Below are positions 44,778 to 52,711 of a stretch of 52,711 nt of DNA, piece by piece. Under the pieces are notes generated by a model. That model worked only from the letters and a program-made list of their open reading frames with translations. It was not told the DNA's origin and searched no databases. The position numbers and the translations under genes were made by a program. Source of the stretch: Opitutaceae bacterium (GTDB taxonomy: Bacteria > Verrucomicrobiota > Verrucomicrobiia > Opitutales > Opitutaceae); contig JAGOJU010000022.1 of NCBI GenBank assembly GCA_017994935.1, forward strand, positions 1 through 52,711. Direction: 5' to 3'. Position 1 is the first letter of the stretch. The number at the start of each line of letters is the position of its first letter.

Positions 44778-46661
44778 TCAGCGAGGAAACTCGATCGCCC
44801 ACTCTGGCGAAGTGTCAGAGTTCAAGGAGAAGGTGCGCACCACGGTCGTGGCGCCCATGGTCACCGTGACTCGATAGTCCCCAAAAAAGCCTCGGCCCTC
44901 CCACCGTCCTTCCGTGTCGGCCTTCGACTTGAATGCGCTTCGCCACCGCCGCAGCACAAGATCCTTGTAGACACCTGCATTGGCTTTCTCCGACCAGTCT
45001 TCACGGTACAGGGCCGCAGAGGGCCGCCAGTGGCGGCCTTCCCAGAAGCCCCAGAACTGCACGCCAATTACGCTGGGGTGACTGAACATCAGGATGAGGA
45101 AGTCACGCGTAAAGTCGGCCTGCAGTTCCTCGTCGCTGGTCCAGACATCGAACTCCGTGACGCGCACCGGCAGGTGAAACTCTCTTTGATAGCGATCGAG
45201 CACAGCCAGGATATTCTCGGGTGCATTGGGGCTGCCGTTAAAATGTGCCTGGAGCCCGATCCCGTCGAGCGGTGCATGATGTTCCATGAGGAAACGCACC
45301 GTGCGTTCGAAGTGCTCAACATGGACCCGATCGGTCGTGGCATCATGGTTGGAGAAATCGTTCAGGAAGAGCCTGGCGCGCGGAAGCTCCTCACGCGCAA
45401 CCTTGAACCATGACACCATGATATCGTTGCCAAACAGGTCCATCAGGTCGTGATTCGTAAAGGGCTCGTTGAGCACATCCCATTCTTCCACCAGCCCCTT
45501 CGTCGCTCGTGCGATTGAACGGATGTGCGCGAGCACCAGGGACGGAATCTCGCCCTGCCTCGGAGTACCCATCAGAGCCTGGACATCGCGCGGCAGGTTC
45601 TTGCGCCCCGGCCACACAAGCACGTGGCCACGCGTATGAAAACCGCGGTCGTGCAGCCAGCGTAGACCACGCAGGGTTTGATCCTGCATCGAAGCCCTGC
45701 CCCAGTCTCCCTGCCATGCGGGCCATTTCAGATCATTCTCGGGGCTTGCAGAGTTGAAGAGCTCCTGAAGGACCATCCGGTAACGCAGGTTGTCTGGAGA
45801 ATCGACGACCAGACGCTCCATCTGCAACGCAGTGCCCCATTCAAAGGCGGATCGCGTTTGTTCGATGTCCACATTTGCGCCCTTGAGCGGGCGTCCGCCT
45901 GAGTCCGTGACCCGCAGAATAATCCTTCCCTTCCGAATCCTCTCAATCCGCTCCAAAGCCTCCTGTCTCCATCGGGCTCCGGACTCGCGCCCAGCATAAG
46001 AAAACCGGGTGCGAGGCAGCGAGGCCAGTTCGAGTGAGCGACCATAGTGGATTGCTGAAATGCCCCCGATCTCCACACTCTGCCTCTTGAAGCCAAATCG
46101 CAGCATGATGGCCGCGCCCTCAGGGGCGAAGGCCTGTGACCAGGAGAATGGTACCAGGATCTCCTGCCACTCCGTCGTCAGCGAAAAATCGCCTTCATAG
46201 CTGCTGTTCCAATCGACTCCATTGCGTCGGATAACCAGCAGCACGCGTGCCCTGCCCGTTTCATCTGCACTGCCGCGGGACCGGGCAAAGAAGCGGATCA
46301 TGCCGATATCTCCCTTCGCAACCTGGCGCCCCGTGAGAGCACGGAGCTCAACCGCAGCCGCCGAGCCCGCCTCTTTCAACGTATCGACACACCACGCCCT
46401 GGCGAATCCCGGTCCATCGGCATCGACCACCTGAAATCGAGCATCGCCAGAGGCAGTCCCGGCATGCGGCGCAAACGAATCAAGGGTGTTGCCCGCAACA
46501 AGCGGTTCGCCCGCAGGCAGTGAAGTCCGCACGACGAGCGGAGGGGTTGGGGCCGTTTCGATTGCTGAAAGCGTCAGTGACGTCACACCTGCGAGCAGCA
46601 TGGCAGCCAGTGCATAAAACGCATACTTTCTACCTGGGTGAGTAATGGGGAGGAGTCTCAT
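44778..46661 (-). CDS. secreted endo-1,4-beta-xylanase, GH10, paralogue of the gene at 33930
   Basis: From ATG 46661 the protein has 627 residues; the longer frame to 46856 overlaps the esterase gene and lacks a signal sequence. The export signal is YAFYALAAMLLAGVTSL after MRLLPITHPGRK. It has the same modules as the other GH10 protein: beta-sandwich region, linker IILRVTDSGGRPLKGA, and the barrel with acid/base E399 (WDVLNEPFTNHDL) and nucleophile E503 (RVTEFDVWTSDEE). The spacing between the two glutamates is 104 residues in both paralogues. It lies between the esterase and GH115 genes in the minus-strand operon. The pair looks like a gene duplication within the locus. Confidence 0.93.
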   Translation of the reverse strand: MRLLPITHPGRKYAFYALAAMLLAGVTSLTLSAIETAPTPPLVVRTSLPAGEPLVAGNTLDSFAPHAGTASGDARFQVVDADGPGFARAWCVDTLKEAGSAAAVELRALTGRQVAKGDIGMIRFFARSRGSADETGRARVLLVIRRNGVDWNSSYEGDFSLTTEWQEILVPFSWSQAFAPEGAAIMLRFGFKRQSVEIGGISAIHYGRSLELASLPRTRFSYAGRESGARWRQEALERIERIRKGRIILRVTDSGGRPLKGANVDIEQTRSAFEWGTALQMERLVVDSPDNLRYRMVLQELFNSASPENDLKWPAWQGDWGRASMQDQTLRGLRWLHDRGFHTRGHVLVWPGRKNLPRDVQALMGTPRQGEIPSLVLAHIRSIARATKGLVEEWDVLNEPFTNHDLMDLFGNDIMVSWFKVAREELPRARLFLNDFSNHDATTDRVHVEHFERTVRFLMEHHAPLDGIGLQAHFNGSPNAPENILAVLDRYQREFHLPVRVTEFDVWTSDEELQADFTRDFLILMFSHPSVIGVQFWGFWEGRHWRPSAALYREDWSEKANAGVYKDLVLRRWRSAFKSKADTEGRWEGRGFFGDYRVTVTMGATTVVRTFSLNSDTSPEWAIEFPR

Positions 46662-46782
46662 CGGTTGCGGCGGGACAGCCCACACTGGAACGGAATACCA
46701 AGGGACTCCAGCTGGAGATGGCCCAATAGCCGAATGCCTCGTCGATCCTTCAATGAATGCCCCGTCATTGCCCAGTGGAAAT

Positions 46783-48015
46783 TCAGTGTCGCCCGCCTGA
46801 TCGCAATGCGAACAGCCGAAAATCGACAATACGGGCCATTTCGGCATATCCCGCAAGGGAGGGGTGGAGATGATCGCCGCTGTCGTAGGCGGACGCCAGC
46901 CGTGCGGGATTCTCTGAATCTCTCAAAGCGAGATCGAAATCGATCACGGCGTCAAACCGTCCGCTGGTGCGAATCCAATCATTCACCGTCTGCCGGTCGG
47001 CCTCACCGTCCTCGCTCCAGTAGAATCCCGCACCGGCATAGGGAGTGAGTGTTCCGCCGATCACGATCATCTCCTTCGCATGAGCCCGAACAATGGTCTG
47101 TGAAAGCGCATGGATAATGTCGGCAGCGGACGCGTAGGATTCTCCTCTCTCGCGCGCAGAGAGCCTCGTGCCGATGTCATTGATGCCGGCAAGTACAACG
47201 ACCCATCGCGCTCCACATTGGGCAAGCACATCGCGATCAAAACGCGCCAGGATGTTGGGGCCCAGTCCATCTCGCAGCAGCCGGTTCCCACCTATGCCCT
47301 GATTGAGAACCGCGATGCGATCTCCGGTATCCTGTTCCTGCAATCGCCGCGCCAGCACATCGGTCCATCGGTCGTTGCCATCGGTTGTTGTACCATACCC
47401 GTCGGTAATCGAGTCCCCAAGCACCACCATCGCCGCGGCGGGCGCCTCGCCCTCCACGTCAAGACCCGACAGGAAGTACCAGTGCACGATTCTTGTTGCC
47501 CCGGGCATCGCCTGCACAGCCGGTTCGACTCCCGCCATGAGATAGGACGTGGTGCGCGAGCCAGGATGGGTCGTGAGCATCTCCGGCACCTGGGTGAGTC
47601 TCATCGTGATGACTACATCCGTCCGGGCTGAGAGTTTGAAGTCCGAGGGATCGGAAAGCATCACCGCACCGGGAGGAATCGCGACTTCATTTCCTCCGTT
47701 GAAACTGAGCGGGCAGGTGCTGCCGGGTCGCAGGGTCGCCCCATTTTCCATGCAGGCCAGCTCGACATCGCGCAGGACGAGCGGGGTTGTTCCGAATGCA
47801 TTGCTCAGACGCAACCTCACCCGGTCACCTCCCACAGACACACGCACGACCTGTCGCAAGGTACCACCCTTCAAGGGCAGCTTGTCCTTTGAGGCCGGCT
47901 CTGGCACGACGGCCGTGGCCCACGTGCCGACCCAGGATCCAGCCAGGCCCGGCGGCAGGGCCAAATGGAGCATCAGGCATGCAACAAGGATCGTTCTGCT
48001 GGAAGCCATGCTCAT
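46783..48015 (-). CDS. secreted SGNH/GDSL hydrolase, possible acetylxylan esterase
   Basis: The 410-residue protein starts at ATG 48015 (a second ATG two codons later is also possible) with the signal segment SRTILVACLMLHLALPPGLA. An N-terminal beta domain (SWVGTWATAVVPEPAS, GDRVRLRLSNAFGTTPL) precedes the SGNH core. The nucleophile S202 is in VVLGDSITDGYG, block II and III residues are in GIGGNRLL and LAGINDIG, and the Asp-His pair is D381 and H384 in DHLHPSLAGY. The family removes acetyl or other ester groups from carbohydrates. Given its place between the receptor and xylanase genes, deacetylation of xylan is the likely job, but this is inferred from context only. Confidence 0.88.
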   Translation of the reverse strand: MSMASSRTILVACLMLHLALPPGLAGSWVGTWATAVVPEPASKDKLPLKGGTLRQVVRVSVGGDRVRLRLSNAFGTTPLVLRDVELACMENGATLRPGSTCPLSFNGGNEVAIPPGAVMLSDPSDFKLSARTDVVITMRLTQVPEMLTTHPGSRTTSYLMAGVEPAVQAMPGATRIVHWYFLSGLDVEGEAPAAAMVVLGDSITDGYGTTTDGNDRWTDVLARRLQEQDTGDRIAVLNQGIGGNRLLRDGLGPNILARFDRDVLAQCGARWVVVLAGINDIGTRLSARERGESYASAADIIHALSQTIVRAHAKEMIVIGGTLTPYAGAGFYWSEDGEADRQTVNDWIRTSGRFDAVIDFDLALRDSENPARLASAYDSGDHLHPSLAGYAEMARIVDFRLFALRSGGRH

Positions 48016-48100
48016 CAAGAAAGCACGTGTAGGATGAGGGATTAGTCTCGGATCGTTGGGGAGTGCGTCAGATTGGCGGATGTGCGCTCTATGACACAAC

Positions 48101-48130
48101 GAAGAAGCCTCCTTCCCCGGAAAAGGAGGC
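48101..48130 (-). terminator. Rho-independent-like terminator after the TonB receptor gene
   Basis: On the minus strand the arms GCCTCCTT and AAGGAGGC (48107-48130) pair perfectly around TTCCGGGG, followed by TTCTTCGTT. It lies 27 bases after the receptor stop and before the esterase gene, so it may end or attenuate transcription between them. Confidence 0.65.
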
Positions 48131-48156
48131 CTGGGGCACCCAACCGATGCATCCGT

Positions 48157-51100
48157 TCAGAACGTGAAGGTATTCGTCAGGAGCCATTCGCGATTTGGTG
48201 CGATACGAGCGGAAGCCACGGTATGCCCGTCCGGCTGGACGGAAATCGGAATGAGCTCATCCTTGCCGAAGACGTTGCGCGCATTGAGCTGGATTTTCCA
48301 GCCGATGCGTTTGCTGAGCTTCCGTTCGTAGCTGAGCCAGACGTCGAGGAAATCCTCCGAAGGTCCATAGTAGGGTTTGGAGAGGTCAAAGGAGTAGCTG
48401 CTGGCGCTGACCGCTACGACCGGGTAGCCGATGACGATCTTGTCCTGCCAGCGGTAGCTGCCGCCGATTCCCACATTGCGCAGGAAGTTTCCGGTAAAGG
48501 TGTAATTGGTGATGACATTGTAGCGCCATTTGCGGAGCTCTGATGATGCTGCACCTTCCTGCAACTTTAGAAGCGTCCAGCTTCCGGCAGTGTTGTTCCA
48601 CTGCTGAAGAAGCGTCTGGGCCGTCGGGCCGCCCGAGAACATACGCATCTCTCCTGCCGGCCCCGCCAGCTTCTCGGAGATGTATTTCACAAACTCGGCC
48701 GCCTCCGCACCACCAACGTTTGAAAGCGATGCCTCAGTTTTCGATGCATTGAAACTGATACGCCAGTTCGGCCTCGGATTGGCTGTGAACTCAAACTCGT
48801 AGCCTTTCGAAACGGTGTCCGACGTCAGAGTCAGTCCCTGCGGAGTGCTTCCTCCCCAGATCTTGTAGGCCTGGACCTGGGAGGCATCCGGATTGCCCAG
48901 GTTGCTGGGAGGCGTGAAGCCCCAATACTGGTAGAACTTGGCCGGCATGTGCGCCTGGATGTCGTTCCACGCGGCTATCGAGGCATTCTCCCGGGCCGTC
49001 GCCTGTTCCTGGGTTTCGCCCTTGGCCGTGTCTGGATCGAAATTGTAGCGCCATTCGTTGGAGCCGTTGGCGGTGTCCAGCGTGTAGGCATTGAGATTGT
49101 ACAGCATCACGTTCCTCCACCGGAGCCCGTAGCTGATGATGTCACCGAACATGCTGAGGTTGCTCATCTGCGTTGCGGAATCCTTGACGGAGGCTTCGTA
49201 CTTCACCGCCCGGAAGGAGTACCGACCATCCTTCGTGGAAAGCAGGATGCCATAGTCTTCTGTTTTCCCGGTCGGGTTGCCGAGCACTTCACCATAGAGA
49301 TTGCGGCGGGTGCCCGCGATTTCGAAGTTGTCCGAGGTGTTGTAGGAAACGCTGACATTGAGCGGTAGCGGATCCCTGCTGAAGAGCTTGTTGATGTGCA
49401 GGACGGCTCCCTTGCTCAGGGAATGGCTCTTGAGTTCGCTCGCATAGGCAGAGGGCAGAGTATAGACGGAGGGGCTCAGGTTGAGCGTGTTTCGAAGAGT
49501 CGTGACCGGTGCGGTCACATCCTTGCCACGGACGACATCATAGCGCCAGCCTAGCGTTCCCACCAGCGCGCCGTTCCACCAGTAGCTCTGCCAGGTGCCG
49601 GCGTAGGAACGCGTCTTCCGGAGTGCCTTTGCTGCATTGGTTGTCAGGCTCTGGTCACCGTCGGCATGTCGAAGGATGTCGAGATAGTAGTTGGTGTTCC
49701 ATCCGACATAGTTGGCGGGATTGGAAGCCTGCATATAGGCGTCGGTGCCGTAGACGTTGGTGAGTGAAGCAGGCACCGTCCATGCGGCGCCGGGCGAAAC
49801 CGTGCTCAGGGCGTTCCATTGGGAGCTGAAATGGTAGAGGGAGCCGTCATTGAGCTCGATGGGGGCGCTGATACCCGGGATGTTGGCACCGGAGGCTGAA
49901 TTCAGGGATGGCAGCGAGGAACCGAGGTAGATCATCGATATCGGCGGACGGTCGTTGAAAGGGAGCGGCACGCCGGTGTACGTGTCAAACGCGGGACTCG
50001 TGGCATAGAGATTCCACGTTCGGTTCTCGGACGCATATTTTTCGGCACTGTAGACCCCGTTGAAGCGGTGCACGCCGATCAGCTTGCTTAGAAATTCATT
50101 GCGGATCACGTCCTTCGAACGGAATTCTCCGAAGATCGCGCCACGCACGACTTCGCGATCGCTTTCGTAGGAACGTCCGCCGCCGCTTCCCTGCACATAG
50201 GGCCGTCCAACATTGGGATTGGACTTCAGGTCCTGGAAATTCTGCAGGATGTCGATGTCGATGGTAGGCGCGCCAAAGAGGTTCTCATTGGCCCTCCGGT
50301 ACTCCTGCTTGTCATACGTCAGATCCAGGCCGATGCGGTCATTCCATCCTGTCTGTGACAGCGAGACATTGTAGGAATTCCATTTCTCCTTCTCCCACTT
50401 GTTGGGTCCATCGATGAGCGTGTCGTAGAAATTGAAGATGGACGGGTCGGTCAGTGTGTTTTCGCGGTACTGCCCGTACTGGTACCCCGGCAGCTTTGCC
50501 TGCGTGGCATAGGCCGGGAGCCCGTTCACACCATAGAACACGGCCGAATAGCGCCGGCCGATGATCGCGCCATTGTTGGCGCGAATCGTTCCGTCGGGGT
50601 TGCGGGACCCCTGGTTCATGTAGCCGCCGTAGATGGTGTAGAGCTGATTGGTTGTGCCATCGATGAAGTAGTACGGCTGCTGGTCGTTCCCGCGACGGGC
50701 AATCCAGGCGTTGTACTCCGGGTCGGCAGGGCGAAGCTGCCCCATGCCATCGCCACCGATCGCAGGCGTGTCCTCGCGCTCGGCCATGTAGCTGTTTTGT
50801 AGGAGGAGTTTTCCCATGCCGGGTATCGCACCGGATTTCGGAAGGAACCAGGGGGTGAGATGATCGTTCGGCGGGACCGTGCGAGGGCGGTTCGCGTCGA
50901 TGTCGCCATGCTCGAATTTCGCCCGGACACTCGTATGGAAATCACCCCGGTTGAAGAGGCGGGGATCGAACCGCAGCGCGCCATAGACGCGTTCATCGTC
51001 TTCAAAAGCACGCTCCTGCTGGAATTTCTCGTGGTCCCACAAGCCGATGAGGCGGATGGCCAGGGTGTTGTCGACGAGTTCCTTGTTGATGTCCAGCGTC

Positions 51101-51789
51101 GCACGCTGGCTGCCATGGGCGTCTAGGCGGATCTCTGCACTGTTCCTGTCGCGCAGTTCGGCGTTTCGCAGCGAGGCATTGATGATTCCTGCCGGTTTTC
51201 CCAGACCGAAAAGTATGGAGTTTGGTCCGCGCTGGATGTCGACACGATCGATGTTGAATCCGTCCCATGGAATGTCCGAAACGAAGAAATCGCGGGCATT
51301 GTCGGCGGCGCTCAAGCCGCGTACGCGGTTGTTTGAGGAAGGTGAAGCCAAGGTGCCCGATTCATCGACGCTGGTGCCGTTCCCGAGGCCGGCGTAGGTC
51401 GAATGGACTCCACCGACCTCCGCATTGGTGGTGTACTGTAGGAGCGTCGCGTTACCGGTGGCGCCGATGTCTGCAAGGAACTCCTTTGTGTAGACTGAAA
51501 TTGCTGAACCGACATCGGCGAGATTCGTGCGAATCCGGGTGCCCGCCAGCGTTTCCGTGGCCACATAGCCGCGGTCGGCCGTCGCACTGACCTCGAAGGG
51601 AGTGAGCCTTATCACTTCATCCGGCCCGGATGCGTCCGTGGACCGCGTCTCAACGTCGCCGGGCCTCAAGCCGGACCGGGTGGCATTGGGTGTGACGGTG
51701 TCTCCCGCAGGAGGCACGGTTTGGGCCTGTGACGGCCATGCAGCCGCCATCAGGGCGAGTGCGGTCAGCGAACACTTTGCTCTATTCAT
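48157..51789 (-). CDS. TonB-dependent outer membrane receptor
   Basis: The 1210-residue protein has a signal peptide (KCSLTALALMAAAWPSQA) and a plug domain starting near residue 60 (RLTPFEVSATADRGY, GTRIRTNLADVGSAISVYT, RVRGLSAADNARDFFV, DIQRGPNSILFGLGKPAGIIN). The remaining 1000 residues form a 22-strand type beta barrel ending in the aromatic NTFTF, the assembly signal for outer membrane proteins. No N-terminal STN or carboxypeptidase-like domain is seen, so it is not a SusC-type protein and no SusD is present. Its position at the head of the xylan operon suggests uptake of xylo-oligosaccharides with TonB-ExbBD energy. The start lacks a Shine-Dalgarno sequence. Confidence 0.92.
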   Translation of the reverse strand: MNRAKCSLTALALMAAAWPSQAQTVPPAGDTVTPNATRSGLRPGDVETRSTDASGPDEVIRLTPFEVSATADRGYVATETLAGTRIRTNLADVGSAISVYTKEFLADIGATGNATLLQYTTNAEVGGVHSTYAGLGNGTSVDESGTLASPSSNNRVRGLSAADNARDFFVSDIPWDGFNIDRVDIQRGPNSILFGLGKPAGIINASLRNAELRDRNSAEIRLDAHGSQRATLDINKELVDNTLAIRLIGLWDHEKFQQERAFEDDERVYGALRFDPRLFNRGDFHTSVRAKFEHGDIDANRPRTVPPNDHLTPWFLPKSGAIPGMGKLLLQNSYMAEREDTPAIGGDGMGQLRPADPEYNAWIARRGNDQQPYYFIDGTTNQLYTIYGGYMNQGSRNPDGTIRANNGAIIGRRYSAVFYGVNGLPAYATQAKLPGYQYGQYRENTLTDPSIFNFYDTLIDGPNKWEKEKWNSYNVSLSQTGWNDRIGLDLTYDKQEYRRANENLFGAPTIDIDILQNFQDLKSNPNVGRPYVQGSGGGRSYESDREVVRGAIFGEFRSKDVIRNEFLSKLIGVHRFNGVYSAEKYASENRTWNLYATSPAFDTYTGVPLPFNDRPPISMIYLGSSLPSLNSASGANIPGISAPIELNDGSLYHFSSQWNALSTVSPGAAWTVPASLTNVYGTDAYMQASNPANYVGWNTNYYLDILRHADGDQSLTTNAAKALRKTRSYAGTWQSYWWNGALVGTLGWRYDVVRGKDVTAPVTTLRNTLNLSPSVYTLPSAYASELKSHSLSKGAVLHINKLFSRDPLPLNVSVSYNTSDNFEIAGTRRNLYGEVLGNPTGKTEDYGILLSTKDGRYSFRAVKYEASVKDSATQMSNLSMFGDIISYGLRWRNVMLYNLNAYTLDTANGSNEWRYNFDPDTAKGETQEQATARENASIAAWNDIQAHMPAKFYQYWGFTPPSNLGNPDASQVQAYKIWGGSTPQGLTLTSDTVSKGYEFEFTANPRPNWRISFNASKTEASLSNVGGAEAAEFVKYISEKLAGPAGEMRMFSGGPTAQTLLQQWNNTAGSWTLLKLQEGAASSELRKWRYNVITNYTFTGNFLRNVGIGGSYRWQDKIVIGYPVVAVSASSYSFDLSKPYYGPSEDFLDVWLSYERKLSKRIGWKIQLNARNVFGKDELIPISVQPDGHTVASARIAPNREWLLTNTFTF

Positions 51790-51954
51790 ACGAGGGGTGA
51801 TGCGGGGTGGACGGTTGAGCCCGTGTAAGGGCGCTGGAAAGGGTCATTGGATTGCTCCGTGGATGATCGGTCTCGGGGGATAAGGCCGGTGGGGGTTGAC
51901 GTGAGGAGAAACAACAGCGGCCCAGGGATGAAATCAAAGGAGGAGTTGGTCTAA

Positions 51955-51968
51955 CATTAGCGCAAACC
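51955..51968. promoter_or_regulatory. candidate LacI-family operator upstream of the TonB receptor gene
   Basis: CATTAGCGCAAACC matches 10 of 14 positions of TGTTAGCGCTAACA and shares TTAGCGC with the site in front of the GH3 gene. It lies 166 bases before the receptor start, which is far for simple repression but possible with a distant promoter. Confidence 0.3.
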
Positions 51969-52094
51969 GATACTCAGGCTTCAATCCACACAAATCCCGT
52001 TTGACGGGAACCTGTCCGTTCATTGTGTCTGCGGAAAGGGTGGACATCCCGAGGTTCGGAGTGCGGGCGGATCGTGGGCGAAGGCTCAGCTGCT

Positions 52095-52116
52095 CCCGGG
52101 AACGGCGATGCGTTCC
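52095..52116. repeat. REP-like palindromic element, copy 2
   Basis: CCCGGG is followed by the stem GGAACG / CGTTCC (sharing its first two G residues) around the loop GCGATG. Relative to the copy at 33810, the third stem base pair changes from C-G to A-T on both arms, so the stem is conserved by compensation while the loop keeps GCGA-G. Confidence 0.5.
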
Positions 52117-52128
52117 GTTGCTGACAGC

Positions 52129-52145
52129 ACCCCCACTTTGGGGGT
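52129..52145 (+). promoter_or_regulatory. GC-rich hairpin in the ilvA leader
   Basis: ACCCCC and GGGGGT pair perfectly around ACTTT and end 15 bases before the ATG. There is no Shine-Dalgarno sequence after it. The GGGGG arm is the nearest purine run to the start, so folding could limit initiation; this is a guess from position. Confidence 0.35.
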
Positions 52146-52160
52146 ACCCTTGGTGTCATC

Positions 52161-52711
52161 ATGACCGATTACCTGTCGGAAATCCTCAAGGCGCGCGTCT
52201 ACGATGTCGCTATCAAGACCCCACTGGACAAGGCGCCCGCACTCTCCGCGCGTCTCAACAACACGCTTCTTCTCAAACGTGAGGACCTGCAGAGCGTCTT
52301 TTCCTTCAAGCTGCGCGGCGCCTACAACCGGATGGCGCGATTGTCAGCCGCAGCACTTGCGCGCGGCGTGATCTGCGCCTCCGCCGGCAACCACGCCCAG
52401 GGCGTCGCGCTGGCGGCAAAACGGCTGGGAACCCGCGCGGTGGTGGTCATGCCCGTCACCACCCCCCTGGTCAAGGTGCATGCCGTGCGTAACCGCGGGG
52501 CGGAGGTCATCCTGCATGGCGACACGTTCGACGAGGCCAATGCGGAGGCACAGAGGCTGCGCAGGCGTGAGGGACTGACTCTCGTGCATCCCTTTGACGA
52601 CCCGGGGGTGATCGCAGGCCAGGGCACCATCGGAATGGAGATCCTTCAGCAGCACCAGGGAGCGTTGCACGCCATCTTCGTACCGGTCGGAGGAGGCGGT
52701 CTTGCCGCCGG
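52161..52711 (+). CDS. ilvA: threonine ammonia-lyase (threonine dehydratase), 3' end cut off by the window edge
   Basis: The frame from ATG 52161 is open for 183 codons to the right edge. It opens MTDYLSEILKARVYDVA, and the PLP-binding lysine is K50 in SVFSFKLRGAYN. The serine-threonine dehydratase blocks ASAGNHAQGVALAA and the phosphate-binding GGGGLAA are both present, together with VVVMPVTTPLVKVHAVRNRG. The N-terminal sequence matches biosynthetic IlvA, which converts threonine to 2-oxobutanoate for isoleucine synthesis and normally has C-terminal regulatory domains that fall outside the window. The biosynthetic call is therefore likely but not complete. Confidence 0.9.
   Translation, partial: MTDYLSEILKARVYDVAIKTPLDKAPALSARLNNTLLLKREDLQSVFSFKLRGAYNRMARLSAAALARGVICASAGNHAQGVALAAKRLGTRAVVVMPVTTPLVKVHAVRNRGAEVILHGDTFDEANAEAQRLRRREGLTLVHPFDDPGVIAGQGTIGMEILQQHQGALHAIFVPVGGGGLAA

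Larger units (their letters stand above)
51790..52160. promoter_or_regulatory. 371-base divergent region between the TonB receptor gene and ilvA
   Basis: It holds a candidate LacI-type operator (51955), a REP-like hairpin (52095) and a GC-rich hairpin directly before ilvA (52129). Short reading frames in it have no family resemblance and cross these structures. No confident -35/-10 pair was found on either strand. Confidence 0.5.

Noticed and set aside
46706..46717. Perfect palindrome CTCCAGCTGGAG upstream of the second xylanase gene
   Set aside because: It is short, has no related copy at the other promoters of the locus and is likely to be chance.
1..52711. CRISPR arrays, tRNA or rRNA genes, insertion sequences and prophage
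   Set aside because: No regularly spaced repeats, cloverleaf-like genes, transposase or phage structural genes were seen; the 'holin' family protein at 12954 is a chromosomal membrane protein family.

Overview
This window is GC-rich (about 60% or slightly more by eye), gene-dense and without tRNA, rRNA, IS elements or CRISPR. It most likely comes from a member of the Verrucomicrobiota, probably an Opitutaceae-like bacterium. The supporting evidence is a protein ending in a VPDSG-type C-terminal sorting signal, a double-length tandem UvrA of the kind known from the PVC group (Chlamydiae), a lexA-imuA-imuB-dnaE2 mutagenesis cassette, and a TonB-dependent receptor tied to plant polysaccharide use. 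Clear Shine-Dalgarno sequences are scarce, so several starts are chosen from domain boundaries, signal peptides and gene overlaps rather than from ribosome binding sites.

Layout. 1-3.9 kb: a DUF3300 protein cut by the left edge, a VF530 family small DNA-binding protein, a secreted class C beta-lactamase-fold hydrolase and a YdbH-like protein with an unclear N-terminus. 4.0-9.8 kb (minus): the SOS mutasome operon lexA-imuA-imuB-dnaE2, with two tandem LexA-type palindromes over the lexA start. 9.9-15.3 kb: a formylglycine-type sulfatase, dihydrolipoyl dehydrogenase, a small four-helix membrane protein, a glycosyltransferase and a DeoR-type regulator overlapping it. 15.4-32.5 kb: tandem uvrA, a GH106-like glycosidase, an unrecognised coiled-coil membrane protein, glutamate dehydrogenase, mutS, a divergent DAHP synthase and ffh. 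32.5-33.9 kb: a variable patch with a decayed FitA-like antitoxin, a Phd/MazF-type toxin-antitoxin pair and a REP-like hairpin. 33.9-51.8 kb: a glucuronoxylan utilisation locus. 52.2 kb to the end: the start of ilvA.

How the genes work together. In the xylan locus a TonB-dependent receptor, an SGNH esterase, two paralogous GH10 xylanases and a GH115 alpha-glucuronidase would depolymerise and import acetylated glucuronoxylan fragments. A GPH-family symporter and a GH3 beta-xylosidase without a signal peptide would finish the job in the cytoplasm, and a LacI-family protein divergent from the GH3 gene is the likely regulator. A VPDSG-CTERM exported protein sits beside the first xylanase and carries a good match to a sigma-54 promoter. 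The repair genes (lexA cassette, tandem uvrA, mutS) lie within one 26 kb stretch but are not one operon.

Most promising points for follow-up: the sigma-54-like promoter before the VPDSG-CTERM gene, the double LexA operator that also encodes the repeated LexA N-terminus, the four-ATPase UvrA, the altered motifs in the DAHP synthase, the decaying/active toxin-antitoxin patch, and a REP-like hairpin whose stem covaries between two copies.
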